This document shows, piece by piece, positions 1-8,886 of a stretch of 64,000 nucleotides of DNA. The notes under the pieces were generated by a model. That model saw nothing but the letters and a program-made list of their open reading frames with translations, made no database searches and was not told the DNA's origin. Position 1 is the stretch's first letter; every line of letters begins with the position of its first letter. Origin of the DNA: Pedobacter deserti (GTDB lineage Bacteria; Bacteroidota; Bacteroidia; Sphingobacteriales; Sphingobacteriaceae); NCBI RefSeq assembly GCF_024436415.1, contig NZ_JAFMZQ010000002.1, forward strand, positions 186,001 through 250,000, written 5' to 3'. The position numbers were made by a program, and so were the translations under genes.

Positions 1-843
1 GAAGGCAATATCGATAGCCTCTTTACCACCCGTAGGGTAAAGCACACTTGCCGTAAGGGTCCCCGAACTTACCATATCGAGCCCGCCTCCGGCGCCCGGC
101 AGGGCATCGACGCCGATCACTTTAATGGCGCTGTCGAGACCCAGTTGCCTGAGGGTATGTCTAGCGCTTTGTGCCATCCGGTCGTTGTGCGCAAAAACGG
201 CATCTATATCCGCTAGTTTATCGCGCTCTGCCTGCAGTGCGCGCTTCGTATTTTCAGGAAGCCAGTCGCCATGAACCTGCGCCGCAACCCTAATGCCGGG
301 GTAGGGACGAAAAGCTTCTTTGAGACCGCGCGACCGCTCCATGGCCGGCGAAGATCCGGGTAACCCGGTGATCTCGAGCACGTTTCCCTTAAACCGGAGC
401 AGCCTTGCCAGATACCCTCCCGCCATTTTTCCCACCTGAAAATTCTCCGCACCAATATAGGCCGTGTATACCGACGAAGCGGTCTTACGATCTATCACGA
501 TCACCGGAATGCCCTTTTTAAAAGTTTCCTCTACAATATCGGTTAGCGGCAACGCCTCGTTTGGCGAGATGATCAGCACATCAATGCCCTTCTTCAGCAT
601 GTCTTTAACCTGTGCAATCTGGGCTGCACTGTTGTTATCCGCATCCGCATACAGAAACTTATGGTTCGGCTGCAGCGATAACTCCGTCTTCATCTCTTCC
701 AGCATCGTCCTGCGCCAGAGGTCGGAGCCCACGCACTGGGAGAAACCGATCGTCCAGACCCTCTCCCTACGCTTATCCTTACATGCCGCCATAACAAGCA
801 GGGATATCATCATCAGGGCAACACATAAACGAGGGATAGTCAT
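1..843 (-). CDS. Hybrid two-component regulator, periplasmic sugar-binding sensor part (truncated by window edge)
   Basis: The reading frame starts at ATG 843 and stays open for 281 codons to base 1, so only the N-terminal part is in the window. A hydrophobic N-terminus (MMISLLVMAAC) looks like a signal or lipoprotein-type sequence. It is followed by a type I periplasmic-binding (LacI/RbsB-like) fold, with IGFSQC near residue 32, then ISPNEA, VIVIDRK, ITGLPGSSP and VFAHNDRMA. This architecture is typical of the sensor end of Bacteroidota hybrid two-component systems such as the fructose sensor BT1754, where histidine kinase, receiver and AraC domains follow. It is divergent from the sugar porter, fructokinase and GH32 genes, which suggests it controls them. 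A free substrate-binding protein is the alternative, because the kinase part cannot be seen. Confidence 0.8.
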   Translation of the reverse strand, partial: MTIPRLCVALMMISLLVMAACKDKRRERVWTIGFSQCVGSDLWRRTMLEEMKTELSLQPNHKFLYADADNNSAAQIAQVKDMLKKGIDVLIISPNEALPLTDIVEETFKKGIPVIVIDRKTASSVYTAYIGAENFQVGKMAGGYLARLLRFKGNVLEITGLPGSSPAMERSRGLKEAFRPYPGIRVAAQVHGDWLPENTKRALQAERDKLADIDAVFAHNDRMAQSARHTLRQLGLDSAIKVIGVDALPGAGGGLDMVSSGTLTASVLYPTGGKEAIDIAF

Positions 844-1118
844 CAGCAATTATATCTGGCTTAAGGCACTAAACTAGCTAATATCCTTTTCAATTAAAAG
901 CTGCACTTCCGGCGGCCACAACCGGGGTGTAACCATATTGAAGAAAGCAGGTAACCAAGTTTAAAAACTGATTGTTACGCCGGCTGATTCCTGATTTAAA
1001 GCATTGTAAATCAAATAATAACACTTAGTCTAATTTTTTAAAGTTTATGACCGAAAATTTCTGTTCGCTGTTTTGAAATAAGCCTAGATTGCAGCATTAA
1101 CCATTTATAAACATTTAT

Positions 1119-2450
1119 ATGAAAAGTAGATCCGTTGTCGGATGGTCGGTAGTTGTAGCCCTGGGCGGCTTTTTATTTGGGTTCGATACGGCCGTTATTT
1201 CAGGCGCCGAGAAATCCATTCAGCAATACTGGAAACTTAGCGTATTCCAGCACGGGCTTACCATTTCTATAGCCTTAATCGGAACGGTGATCGGAGCCAT
1301 GCTCGGATCAAGGCCGTCCGACCGGTTCGGGCGAAAGAATACATTATACTTTGTCGCCATCGCCTATTTGCTTTCTTCATTGGGAACCGCACTGGCGGAA
1401 GACTGGTGGGTGTTTTTGGTATTCAGATTCCTTGGCGGTTTGGGTGTTGGCGCCTCCTCTGTAACGGCGCCAATCTATATTTCAGAAATTTCGCCTGCCG
1501 AGAGCCGCGGACGTCTTGTTGGATTGTTCCAGTTCAATGTCGTGCTTGGCATCCTGATCTCCTACCTTTCCAATTACCTGCTCAGTCAAACCGGCGAACA
1601 CTCCTGGCGCTGGATGCTCGGCGTACAGGCGGTGCCCTCAGTTATTTTTCTTGTCCTGATGCGCTTTATCCCCGAGAGCCCCCGCTGGCTTATCCTTAAA
1701 AAGCAAGCCTATGAAAGGGCTTCCAAAACACTTCGAACGATCAATCCGCTCAACTGGGAGCAGGAACTGAATAACATTAAACAGTCACACAACGAGCTCA
1801 GTGACAAGAAAGACAGTGAGCGTCTTTTCTCCGGTCGTTATACCAGACCTATCACGTTCGCTGTCATCTTTGCTTTTTTTAACCAGGTGTCGGGCATCAA
1901 TGCCATCATTTACTATGCGCCGCGAATCTTTGAAATGGCAGGCTTGGGCGCACATTCTTCGCTGCTGTCTACCGTCGGCATCGGTCTGGTCAATTTCACC
2001 TTCACATTGCTGGCGCTCAATTTCATCGATAAGGTAGGTCGGCGCATGCTAATGCTCATTGGATCTGCCGGACTCATCATCTCGCTTTTCCTGGTCGCCT
2101 ATACTTTCTATGTGCAGGCATTTTCTGGCATAGCGATTCCCATTTTTATCATGCTCTTCATAGCCTTTTTTGCCTTTTCGCAGGGTGCGGTCATTTGGGT
2201 ATTTATTTCAGAGATCTTTCCAAACCAGGTGCGGGCCAAAGGGCAAACGCTCGGTAGCTCCACCCACTGGGTCATGGCAGCCCTGATTGCCTTTAGTTTC
2301 CCTTATTTTGCGGAAATACTGGGCGGGGCCGTTACCTTTTCATTTTTCGGTGTTATGATGGTCCTGCAACTTATTTTTGTATGGCGCTTTATGCCCGAAA
2401 CCAAGGGTAAGTCGTTGGAGCAAGTCGAAAAAAGCATTATTTTACACTGA
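1119..2450 (+). CDS. MFS sugar porter, probably fructose/monosaccharide:H+ symporter
   Basis: This 443-residue protein belongs to the major facilitator sugar porter family, in the inner membrane with about 12 hydrophobic segments. Family marks are visible in order: GFDTAVISGA in helix 1, the loop motif SDRFGRKN, PESPRWL before the central loop, QVSGINAIIYYAP in helix 7, DKVGRR, and PETKGKSLE at the C-terminus. It is the first gene of a tight operon, with 2 bases separating it from the fructokinase. In Bacteroides the equivalent fructan locus also contains a fructose-importing MFS protein, so fructose is the likely substrate; the sequence alone only proves a sugar porter. The 275-base upstream region shared with the divergent regulator gene should hold the control elements; I saw no clear TAnnTTTG box. 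Confidence 0.9.
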   Translation: MKSRSVVGWSVVVALGGFLFGFDTAVISGAEKSIQQYWKLSVFQHGLTISIALIGTVIGAMLGSRPSDRFGRKNTLYFVAIAYLLSSLGTALAEDWWVFLVFRFLGGLGVGASSVTAPIYISEISPAESRGRLVGLFQFNVVLGILISYLSNYLLSQTGEHSWRWMLGVQAVPSVIFLVLMRFIPESPRWLILKKQAYERASKTLRTINPLNWEQELNNIKQSHNELSDKKDSERLFSGRYTRPITFAVIFAFFNQVSGINAIIYYAPRIFEMAGLGAHSSLLSTVGIGLVNFTFTLLALNFIDKVGRRMLMLIGSAGLIISLFLVAYTFYVQAFSGIAIPIFIMLFIAFFAFSQGAVIWVFISEIFPNQVRAKGQTLGSSTHWVMAALIAFSFPYFAEILGGAVTFSFFGVMMVLQLIFVWRFMPETKGKSLEQVEKSIILH

Positions 2451-2452
2451 GA

Positions 2453-3376
2453 ATGAAAGAACAGGAAAAACAAAAAGACCGGCACACAGCCATATGTTTC
2501 GGCGAAGTGCTGTGGGACGTGCTTCCCGACGGACCCCAGCCCGGCGGGGCTCCGCTCAATGTAGCTTATCACCTCACCAGGCTTGGTATGCCCGCCAAAG
2601 TGGTCAGCAAGATAGGGCAGGACGATAATGGCCTTAAACTGGAGGCCCTCATGAACAACTGGGAGATATGCACCGGTCTGCTCCAGCGCGACGAAAAACA
2701 CCCAACCAGCCAGGTACTTGCCAGAATGAACAACGGCAATGAAGTGACCTATGAAATCGTATTTCCGGTGGCATGGGACTTTATCTCTGGTACCAGGCAA
2801 TTGACTGATGCAATGGCTGAGACCGGCTACTTTGTATACGGCAGTCTTGCCTCAAGGCACGATGCAACGCGTCAGACACTGCTTGAACTGCTTGAGGTTC
2901 ATCAGTCGGTACACGTGTTCGATGTAAACCTGCGTCCGCCTTTCGTTAGCCGTTCGCTGCTTCAGTCGCTCCTGCTCAAGGCCGATATCGTCAAATTCAA
3001 CGAAGCGGAACTTGACATCATGCAAACGATGTTCGGCGGCAGTTATTCAGGTGAATACAGCAAGGTAGCTTTTATTTCCGAAGCTTTTAATGTGCCTGAA
3101 GTGATCGTGACCAAGGGTGAATTCGGCGCGTCATATTATAAAGAAGGGCATGCATTCCACATGGCTAGTCAGGAGGTGAAGGTTGCAGATACCATAGGTA
3201 GTGGCGACTCCTTTCTGGCTGCATTCCTTTCTGGTCATTCGAAAAAGACCCAGCCTTCGCAGCTTTTACGCAATGCCGTTGCCATGGGCAGTTTCATCGC
3301 AACCCGCAAGGGTGGCTGCCCCGATTATACACTTTCTGAGTACCAGTCCTTTAGCGAATCTCTAACCACAATATAA
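2453..3376 (+). CDS. PfkB-family carbohydrate kinase, probable fructokinase
   Basis: This 307-residue cytoplasmic kinase of the ribokinase/PfkB family probably phosphorylates imported fructose. The N-terminal substrate motif CFGEVLWDVLPDG...PGGAPLNVAYHL is typical of bacterial fructokinases. The C-terminal signature DTIGSGDSFLAAFL carries the catalytic aspartate and the anion hole. It starts 2 bases after the porter stop and is followed after 12 bases by the GH32 gene, so the three are probably co-transcribed. Length is normal for the family. Substrate assignment rests on the operon; other PfkB sugars cannot be excluded. Confidence 0.9.
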   Translation: MKEQEKQKDRHTAICFGEVLWDVLPDGPQPGGAPLNVAYHLTRLGMPAKVVSKIGQDDNGLKLEALMNNWEICTGLLQRDEKHPTSQVLARMNNGNEVTYEIVFPVAWDFISGTRQLTDAMAETGYFVYGSLASRHDATRQTLLELLEVHQSVHVFDVNLRPPFVSRSLLQSLLLKADIVKFNEAELDIMQTMFGGSYSGEYSKVAFISEAFNVPEVIVTKGEFGASYYKEGHAFHMASQEVKVADTIGSGDSFLAAFLSGHSKKTQPSQLLRNAVAMGSFIATRKGGCPDYTLSEYQSFSESLTTI

Positions 3377-3388
3377 TATCTCAATCAC

Positions 3389-5035
3389 ATGAAACACTTA
3401 ATGAAGCATTTACTAGCTTTAATGCTATGCAGTGCGGCTACCTGCGCGGTTGCGGCCGACATTAGCATTAAAATTACCAAACGTTACCTCAACCTCCCCG
3501 TATCGCAGAAGGAAAAGCGGTCGGTGATGAGCTATACCATAAACGGAAAAGAAGAGCAACGCTTCGTGATCCGCCTCTCCGCTAACCCCGAATACTGGGT
3601 ATTCTCAGACATGAGCGCTTACAAAGGAAAAACCGTCAAGATCAGTTTTGAAGGCGATGCCACTGCTTTGAGTAAGATATATCAGGACGATCAGATCAAC
3701 GGACAGGACTCTTTGTACAAGGAAAAGAAGCGTCCGCAATATCACTTTTCTACCCGCAGGGGCTGGATAAACGATCCTAACGGTATGGTGTTTTACGAGG
3801 GCGAATATCATTTGTACTATCAGCACAACCCTTTTGAAAGGGAATGGGAAAATATGTCCTGGGGCCACGCCGTAAGCAAAGACCTCGTACATTGGGAAGA
3901 ACTGCCGGTGGCCCTGCACCCCGACAAGATAGGAACCATGTTTTCGGGTTCTGCAGTGATCGATTACGACAATACCTCCGGTTTTGGTAAACCGGGTAAG
4001 CCCGCAATGGTGGTGTTTTACACGGCCGATAACCCCGACCGGCAGGTACAATGCGTGGCCTACAGTCTGGATAAAGGCCGGACGTTTACCAAATACAATG
4101 GCGGTAAACCGGTTATAGACTCCAAGGAGAAGTGGAACAGTAAAGATACGCGAGATCCAAGAGTATTCTGGTACAAGCCCTCAAAACATTGGGTGATGGT
4201 ACTCAACGAACGTGACGGACATTCTATTTATACCTCGGCAAACCTGAAGGACTGGACTTTTGAAAGCCATATCACCGGATTCTGGGAGTGTCCCGACCTG
4301 TTCGAACTGCCGGTAGACGGAGACCAGAACAACAAGAAATGGGTGATGTATGGCGCTTCAAATACCTATATGATCGGCTCGTTTGATGGCAAAGTGTTTA
4401 AGCCCGAGGGCGGAAAATATTATTTTTCATCCGGATCTATTTACGCTGCACAAACCTTTAACAACATTCCAGAATCAGACGGTCGCCGCATCCAGATAGG
4501 CTGGGGCCGCGTTCCACAAGCAGGTATGCCCTTCAACAACATGATGTTGCTGCCAACAGAATTGACCCTTCGCAAAACCAAAGACGGCCTGAGGCTTTAC
4601 AGCCTGCCGGTAAAGGAGGTGGAACAATTGTGTACGCCAGTAAAGAAATGGTCTGGACTAAGCTCCGCTGAAGCCAACGATAAAATGAAGGAATTTTACG
4701 ATGCTGATAAGCTCCGTATAAAAACAACCATAAAGCTTTCGCACGCCACCGAGGCGGGCTTCAATCTATTCGCGCAACGCATGGTGGGCTACGACATGAA
4801 TTTCAATATGCTCAACGGCATGTTCTATTCACCACAGGACCCGACCAGTATGGAGCTTACGGCAGATATTTATATCGATCGCAGCTCCATTGAAGTATTT
4901 ATTGATGGCGGAGCATACTCCTATTCCATGGAGCGCAAGCCCGACCGCAATAACAGGGAAGGTTTCCATTTCTGGGGAAACAATATTGAAGTAAAAAACC
5001 TGGAGGTATTTACCGTTAAATCCATATGGGAGTAA
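3389..5035 (+). CDS. Secreted GH32 fructan hydrolase (levanase/inulinase/invertase type)
   Basis: This 548-residue exported glycoside hydrolase cleaves beta-fructosyl linkages. A signal peptide covers about residues 1-23 (either M1 or M5 could start it). About 90 residues of extra beta-rich sequence precede the five-bladed propeller. The family-32 catalytic motifs are intact: WINDPNG with nucleophile D129, RDP with D256 (transition-state stabiliser), and ECPD with acid/base E300. A C-terminal beta-sandwich follows (IDRSSIEVFIDGG). It is the last gene of the porter-fructokinase operon. Levan, inulin or sucrose specificity cannot be read from the sequence. No SusC/SusD pair lies in the window; it may lie beyond base 1. 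Confidence 0.93.
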   Translation: MKHLMKHLLALMLCSAATCAVAADISIKITKRYLNLPVSQKEKRSVMSYTINGKEEQRFVIRLSANPEYWVFSDMSAYKGKTVKISFEGDATALSKIYQDDQINGQDSLYKEKKRPQYHFSTRRGWINDPNGMVFYEGEYHLYYQHNPFEREWENMSWGHAVSKDLVHWEELPVALHPDKIGTMFSGSAVIDYDNTSGFGKPGKPAMVVFYTADNPDRQVQCVAYSLDKGRTFTKYNGGKPVIDSKEKWNSKDTRDPRVFWYKPSKHWVMVLNERDGHSIYTSANLKDWTFESHITGFWECPDLFELPVDGDQNNKKWVMYGASNTYMIGSFDGKVFKPEGGKYYFSSGSIYAAQTFNNIPESDGRRIQIGWGRVPQAGMPFNNMMLLPTELTLRKTKDGLRLYSLPVKEVEQLCTPVKKWSGLSSAEANDKMKEFYDADKLRIKTTIKLSHATEAGFNLFAQRMVGYDMNFNMLNGMFYSPQDPTSMELTADIYIDRSSIEVFIDGGAYSYSMERKPDRNNREGFHFWGNNIEVKNLEVFTVKSIWE

Positions 5036-5067
5036 CTAATACCGGGGCAGTTGCGAACAAATACCTG

Positions 5068-5132
5068 TACACCCTCAGCGACTACGTGATTTGAGGCCAA
5101 GCTAAAACATGAGGGGTGTATTACCGTTTTTT
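5068..5132 (+). terminator. Possible terminator after the GH32 gene
   Basis: TACACCCTCA at 5068-5077 is nearly complementary to TGAGGGGTGTA at 5110-5120 (one bulged base), with a loop of about 32 bases, and is followed by six T residues at 5127-5132. The long loop makes this a weak call. Confidence 0.35.
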
Positions 5133-5149
5133 CTGTAAACATCCCTATC

Positions 5150-5674
5150 ATGAATAATCTGACATTGAACCACGAAATTTGCGACTGCCGGCACTCCCTG
5201 GAAGGGTATGCCACTTCGCTCACCAACGACTACGATGATGCCAACGACCTTGTACAGGAAACGCTGATTAAAGCCATACGCTGCAGTCACCTGTACAAGG
5301 AAGGCACCAATTTAAAAGGCTGGCTTTTCACGATTATGAAAAACACCTTCATAAATAATTACAGGCGCTCGATAAAGAAAAAGTCGCTCGTAGAAACCAC
5401 CGACGAACTTACTTCATACCAGTTGGCCAACAGTGCCGCAACCAATTTGTGCGACAGGAAGTTTACCAGCGAAGACATAAATAAAGCTTTCGGAAAAGTT
5501 GCACCTGAATACGCAATTCCGTTTCTTCGTTATTTTGAAGGGTATAAATACCATGAAATAGCTGCGGAGCTGGGAATACCCCTTGGTACGGTTAAAACAC
5601 GTATCCATGTGGCCCGCCATATTCTGAAAAAGCAGCTGAAGATTTATGAAGTAAATTATTATAAAACAGCATAG
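5150..5674 (+). CDS. ECF-type RNA polymerase sigma factor
   Basis: This 174-residue protein has the two-domain layout of extracytoplasmic-function sigma factors. Region 2 spans about residues 15-80 (DYDDANDLVQETLIKA and LKGWLFTIMKNTFINNYRR). Region 4 spans about residues 118-165 (YHEIAAELGIPLGTVKTRIHVARHIL, a helix-turn-helix). No anti-sigma factor gene is adjacent; the next gene begins 3 bases later and is a membrane protein, so the two may be co-transcribed. Its regulon cannot be told from the window. Confidence 0.9.
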   Translation: MNNLTLNHEICDCRHSLEGYATSLTNDYDDANDLVQETLIKAIRCSHLYKEGTNLKGWLFTIMKNTFINNYRRSIKKKSLVETTDELTSYQLANSAATNLCDRKFTSEDINKAFGKVAPEYAIPFLRYFEGYKYHEIAAELGIPLGTVKTRIHVARHILKKQLKIYEVNYYKTA

Positions 5675-5677
5675 AGA

Positions 5678-6358
5678 TTGGAACTGATTTCTGCATTCGA
5701 AATTATACTGCGTTTGGTTGTGGCGATGATACTTGGCGCCGCAGTAGGTTTTGAAAGAGAGCGAAACGAATGGGCCGCCGGTTTGCGCACCCATACTTTG
5801 GTATCTGTAGGTTCGGCACTTGCCATGATTGTATCAACCTACGGCTATAGTGACGTATTAGGAGTGGAAGGTTTCGACGTGGATCCTTCCCGCGTAGCGG
5901 CTCAGGTTATTAGCGGCGTTGGCTTCCTGGGAGCAGGTACTATTCTTTTCCTGAAACAGGAAGTTGTAAAAGGACTAACCACAGCTGCTGCACTCTGGAG
6001 CATTGCAGCTGTAGGCCTTGCCTGTGGCGGAGGTATGTACATGGCGGCTATAGCCGCCACCTTCCTGATGTTGTTTGTACTGGCGGGCGTGAAGTGGCTC
6101 GAAAAACGTTTCCTCAATCGGGAGCCCGTGCGCACCATGTCGGTAAAGATCTCTGCCGAATCAGAATTGTCTGTCATGGATATTGAAACTATCCTGGCCC
6201 GTTACAATATCGAAGTGAGGAAGATCGCCATTAAAGCTTCAGCCAACGGGGGCAGGGAAATTGTTATTGTCTTCAGCAAGTTTAACAGCAGAAACACCCT
6301 GATGAAGGTGATGAATGAGGTTTACGGCATCACAGGAGTAGATGAGGTAGATCTGTAG
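5678..6358 (+). CDS. MgtC/SapB-family membrane protein
   Basis: This 226-residue protein has an N-terminal membrane domain of about five hydrophobic helices with the family motif GAAVGFERERNEWAAGLRTHTLV (residues about 20-42). A soluble C-terminal domain of about 80 residues resembles an ACT fold. MgtC-like proteins are linked to growth at low magnesium and to ATP synthase or membrane-potential control. The start is TTG at 5678, because the next ATG (in MILGAAVG) would remove most of the first helix. It lies 3 bases after the sigma-factor gene. A short inverted repeat (CTGTAGG/CCTTACAG, about 6352-6370) at its end could terminate it and the convergent gene. Confidence 0.88.
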   Translation: MELISAFEIILRLVVAMILGAAVGFERERNEWAAGLRTHTLVSVGSALAMIVSTYGYSDVLGVEGFDVDPSRVAAQVISGVGFLGAGTILFLKQEVVKGLTTAAALWSIAAVGLACGGGMYMAAIAATFLMLFVLAGVKWLEKRFLNREPVRTMSVKISAESELSVMDIETILARYNIEVRKIAIKASANGGREIVIVFSKFNSRNTLMKVMNEVYGITGVDEVDL

Positions 6359-6373
6359 GGTAACCTTACAGGG

Positions 6374-7006
6374 TTATAACACCGTAACTTCACCCAAATA
6401 CTGGCTCGTGCTCTGGTTGCTCTGATCGCTGGTTACAAAAGCAATATAAACCTGGAATTTCCTGCCGGAATATCGTCCGTCCAGGTCAACCTCGTAACGC
6501 CCTTTGGCACGAAAAGCCGCACCGGTGTCTGTAAGCGCTTCACCTGCTTCCATATCGTAAAGCACATACATCATTTTCTCACCGTTGATGTAATCTCCAC
6601 CGCTCCATGTGAGCAAGATTTTGCCGGGCTCCTGTACCACCGCCGCTGCTTCGGTCGACGGCTCCAGATGCCCGTAGCTAACAAAAGCAGCAGAAGGATC
6701 GATAAAATAGTCGGGATAGGCGCCAGCAATGGCTCTCGAACTATTGTAAGATTTAGCTGCGCTAAACCCTTCGAACTTGGGAGCATAATTTTTAAATCCC
6801 ACGCGCAAAAACAGCTTTAGCGGTCGCAACCAATACTGCAGCACTGTAAACGCCTGCTGGTTTGCCAGCTCCTTTTCGGAAAATTCCCTATGCTCATTTA
6901 CCCGGGGCAAGGAGCGGATGATACCTTCGCCGTTTAGTATATAGCCAACGGCTGTACCAAGTTTGCCAATGAAAGGGCCCATGTAGCCCTGTTTTAATCT
7001 AGCCAT
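6374..7006 (-). CDS. DUF6266-like protein of unknown function
   Basis: This 210-residue protein starts at ATG 7006; an upstream in-frame TTG at 7030 would add eight residues. The N-terminal motif MARLKQGYMGPFIGKLGTAVG resembles a Sphingobacteriia-specific family I recognise as DUF6266. The centre has KLFLRVGFKNYAP. The C-terminal half looks beta-rich and ends in YIAFVTSDQSNQSTSQYLGEVTVL, reminiscent of an Ig/fibronectin-type sheet. No signal peptide or membrane segment is visible. It is convergent with the MgtC-like gene. Function is unknown. Confidence 0.75.
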   Translation of the reverse strand: MARLKQGYMGPFIGKLGTAVGYILNGEGIIRSLPRVNEHREFSEKELANQQAFTVLQYWLRPLKLFLRVGFKNYAPKFEGFSAAKSYNSSRAIAGAYPDYFIDPSAAFVSYGHLEPSTEAAAVVQEPGKILLTWSGGDYINGEKMMYVLYDMEAGEALTDTGAAFRAKGRYEVDLDGRYSGRKFQVYIAFVTSDQSNQSTSQYLGEVTVL

Positions 7007-7237
7007 AAAGGTTTTATTTGGTATTACCAATTTAAGAAAAAGGAAACAAAAAAATCAAACAAGTTCACATGAATTTAATACCAATCCAAAAGGAAGTTTA
7101 TAGGCTATTTACCCCTATGATCTCCCTATTAAGTCCCTATTAAATGGGTGTTTAATCCCTGTATAAAATCGTCTCTGTTTTTTAGTGATACTTTCGTTGA
7201 AGAAAAATTACAAGGGTGCCGCAATGCGATGACGCCC

Positions 7238-7266
7238 AAAAAAAAGCCTCCATGTCATGGAGGCTT
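7238..7266 (-). terminator. Rho-independent terminator for the 7298-8692 minus-strand operon
   Basis: AAGCCTCCATG (7244-7254) and CATGGAGGCTT (7256-7266) form an 11-base inverted repeat. Read on the minus strand, a run of eight T residues follows (A-run at 7238-7245). It lies about 30 bases past the stop of the secreted-protein gene. Confidence 0.85.
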
Positions 7267-7297
7267 AAACTCAAGCATATTGTCGGAAGGCCAACAC

Positions 7298-7930
7298 CTA
7301 TTTTTGATTCGCCACGGCTAACATATGGTAAGTGGATTCGATTACCTTATCTATATTAAGCTGAGGATCTTTATAAAAATACACCATAAGAATTTGCTTT
7401 GATTCATCTGCAATCAGCACATGCCTGTGATATACGAAATCTTTTATAAAGGGCTGTTTGCAAGCTTTCCGCGTAAAAATTTTTCCGTATATCGCGTTCC
7501 AATACTTTGCCAGAGTATCAGTGTGGATATCCCGATTGGGTTTGTCAGCATTATTCCTGTTAGAAAACACCACTTTCGCGTTCTGCTTCCAATTTACCTT
7601 AGTGCTCATCGGTTTTCCATCTGGGCTTGTCCAGTGACTATTCTGGGAAATTCCCAGACCTATCACAACTGTACGATCTTCATTTATTAGCACTTCCATA
7701 AATCCAGCTTCATATTGATCAATACAATGCCACTTGCCGTAATTGGCCTCTTTCATTGACAGTTTCTTATAGCCGTTTGGTATTTTAAACTTTAGGCCTG
7801 CTTTATCAACCTGAAAAGTCCAAGCGGAATCAAACTTTTCATCTGACCATGGTGCGCTTTGTTGGGCATTCGCTATATTGGAAAATGCCAACCCAAACAG
7901 AGTAAATATTACAAAACAGAAACTTTTCAT
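7298..7930 (-). CDS. Secreted protein of unknown function, downstream of the GG-leader cargo
   Basis: This 210-residue protein has a clear signal peptide (residues about 1-22, ending IANAQ). I recognise no family. Visible features are a motif AGLKFKIPNGYKKL near residue 48, GKWHCIDQYEAGFMEVLINED with one of two mature-region cysteines, and a C-terminal stretch YFYKDPQLNIDKVIESTY. It starts 6 bases after the stop of the GG-leader gene and shares its terminator, so it is almost certainly co-expressed with that cargo. A periplasmic partner or immunity protein is the natural guess. It resembles the secreted protein at 19424-20065 in length, signal peptide and an AGxxFxxP motif; homology is not proven. 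Confidence 0.75.
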   Translation of the reverse strand: MKSFCFVIFTLFGLAFSNIANAQQSAPWSDEKFDSAWTFQVDKAGLKFKIPNGYKKLSMKEANYGKWHCIDQYEAGFMEVLINEDRTVVIGLGISQNSHWTSPDGKPMSTKVNWKQNAKVVFSNRNNADKPNRDIHTDTLAKYWNAIYGKIFTRKACKQPFIKDFVYHRHVLIADESKQILMVYFYKDPQLNIDKVIESTYHMLAVANQK

Positions 7931-7936
7931 CTTTTT

Positions 7937-8692
7937 CTATTGTTGATTAACACCTACCCGTAGGCTCCAATCTATCTGATACTCCTGAATATAAGTATGT
8001 GCGTCTAAGATAGGGTCGTAACAAGGATAATAGCCCCCACTCTGATTTCCTGTAAGAACGACCGTATGCGATCCTTGTCCTACTATCACCTTACCGCCGC
8101 TATTTAAGAAATTCACCGTGTCAAACGAACTGTTAAGAATTGTATTAGACACACCGTGACTGGTTAACATATTGGAGATTATGGTACTGCTTGTAGCAAC
8201 GCCTGTTACTACATATTGGCCGGACGGAGCGTAGGGGTCTAATTGTACCGTGCCACCGTTTGCTGCAAATTGTTGAAATAAAGAGCCAGCATTTAGATAC
8301 TGTCCGGTTGCGTAATCGGCTGCGTATGCTACCGCACCGAATGCACAGAGCCCGTTGCTATCTGAAGGAATTGAGTAAATACCAATCTGATATGCCAATT
8401 GGCCATCCACCATGGTAAGAGTCCAAGGGTCTGATGGGCCGCCAGCAAAACCACCGGAACCTCCCGATCCTCCCGATCCAGCTGCTCCTGAATCTCCCGA
8501 AGGCAAACTAGTGTCAATGTTATAGTATACTCCGTCCTCCACATCACCGGAATCAACAGCCTCTAAAAACTCATCCCATGAGTCATAACCGTAATACCCG
8601 CCGTATCCACCTCTAAGCGAATTAAGCTCATCTAGAGAGAGAGGTTCCATTTCATTTTCTAAAGCAGCGAGGTCAAATTTTAATTTTTTCAT
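7937..8692 (-). CDS. GG-leader secreted protein with a papain/C39-like cysteine peptidase domain (putative bacteriocin/effector)
   Basis: This 251-residue protein begins with a double-glycine-type leader: lysine-rich start, acidic amphipathic middle, LSLDELNSLRGG, with the expected cut after G29. This kind of leader is removed by C39 peptidases of ABC exporters, one of which is encoded at 13099-15360. The mature part opens with a Gly/Tyr-rich stretch, then a low-complexity Gly/Ser linker (about residues 65-85), then a globular domain. In that domain C116 (NGLCAFGAVA), H209 (GSHTVVLTG) and D226 (CYDPILDA) have the order and H-to-D spacing of a papain-like or C39-like triad. The only other cysteine is C224. 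There is no Sec signal. Function could be toxin, modifying peptidase or structural glycoprotein; I do not know a described family. Confidence 0.8.
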   Translation of the reverse strand: MKKLKFDLAALENEMEPLSLDELNSLRGGYGGYYGYDSWDEFLEAVDSGDVEDGVYYNIDTSLPSGDSGAAGSGGSGGSGGFAGGPSDPWTLTMVDGQLAYQIGIYSIPSDSNGLCAFGAVAYAADYATGQYLNAGSLFQQFAANGGTVQLDPYAPSGQYVVTGVATSSTIISNMLTSHGVSNTILNSSFDTVNFLNSGGKVIVGQGSHTVVLTGNQSGGYYPCYDPILDAHTYIQEYQIDWSLRVGVNQQ

Positions 8693-8886
8693 ACTTTGTT
8701 AGGTTAATTGGTTAATTGATTATAATTATGTTTGATTAATTATTGCTATCTAAGAAAGTTGACCATTGTCCTGAAGTTTTGATTTACCGATCATGGTAGT
8801 ATGACCTTATTAGGCGGATTCGATAGAGCGCAGTAAAAATCTTGACTGATATTACTCCAGTAGACTCTTATTTTTGACGGGCTTGT

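Noticed and set aside
464..877. Plus-strand open frame of 137 codons opposite the sensor gene
   Set aside because: It is antisense to the well-supported periplasmic-binding sensor frame, and its translation shows no family pattern.
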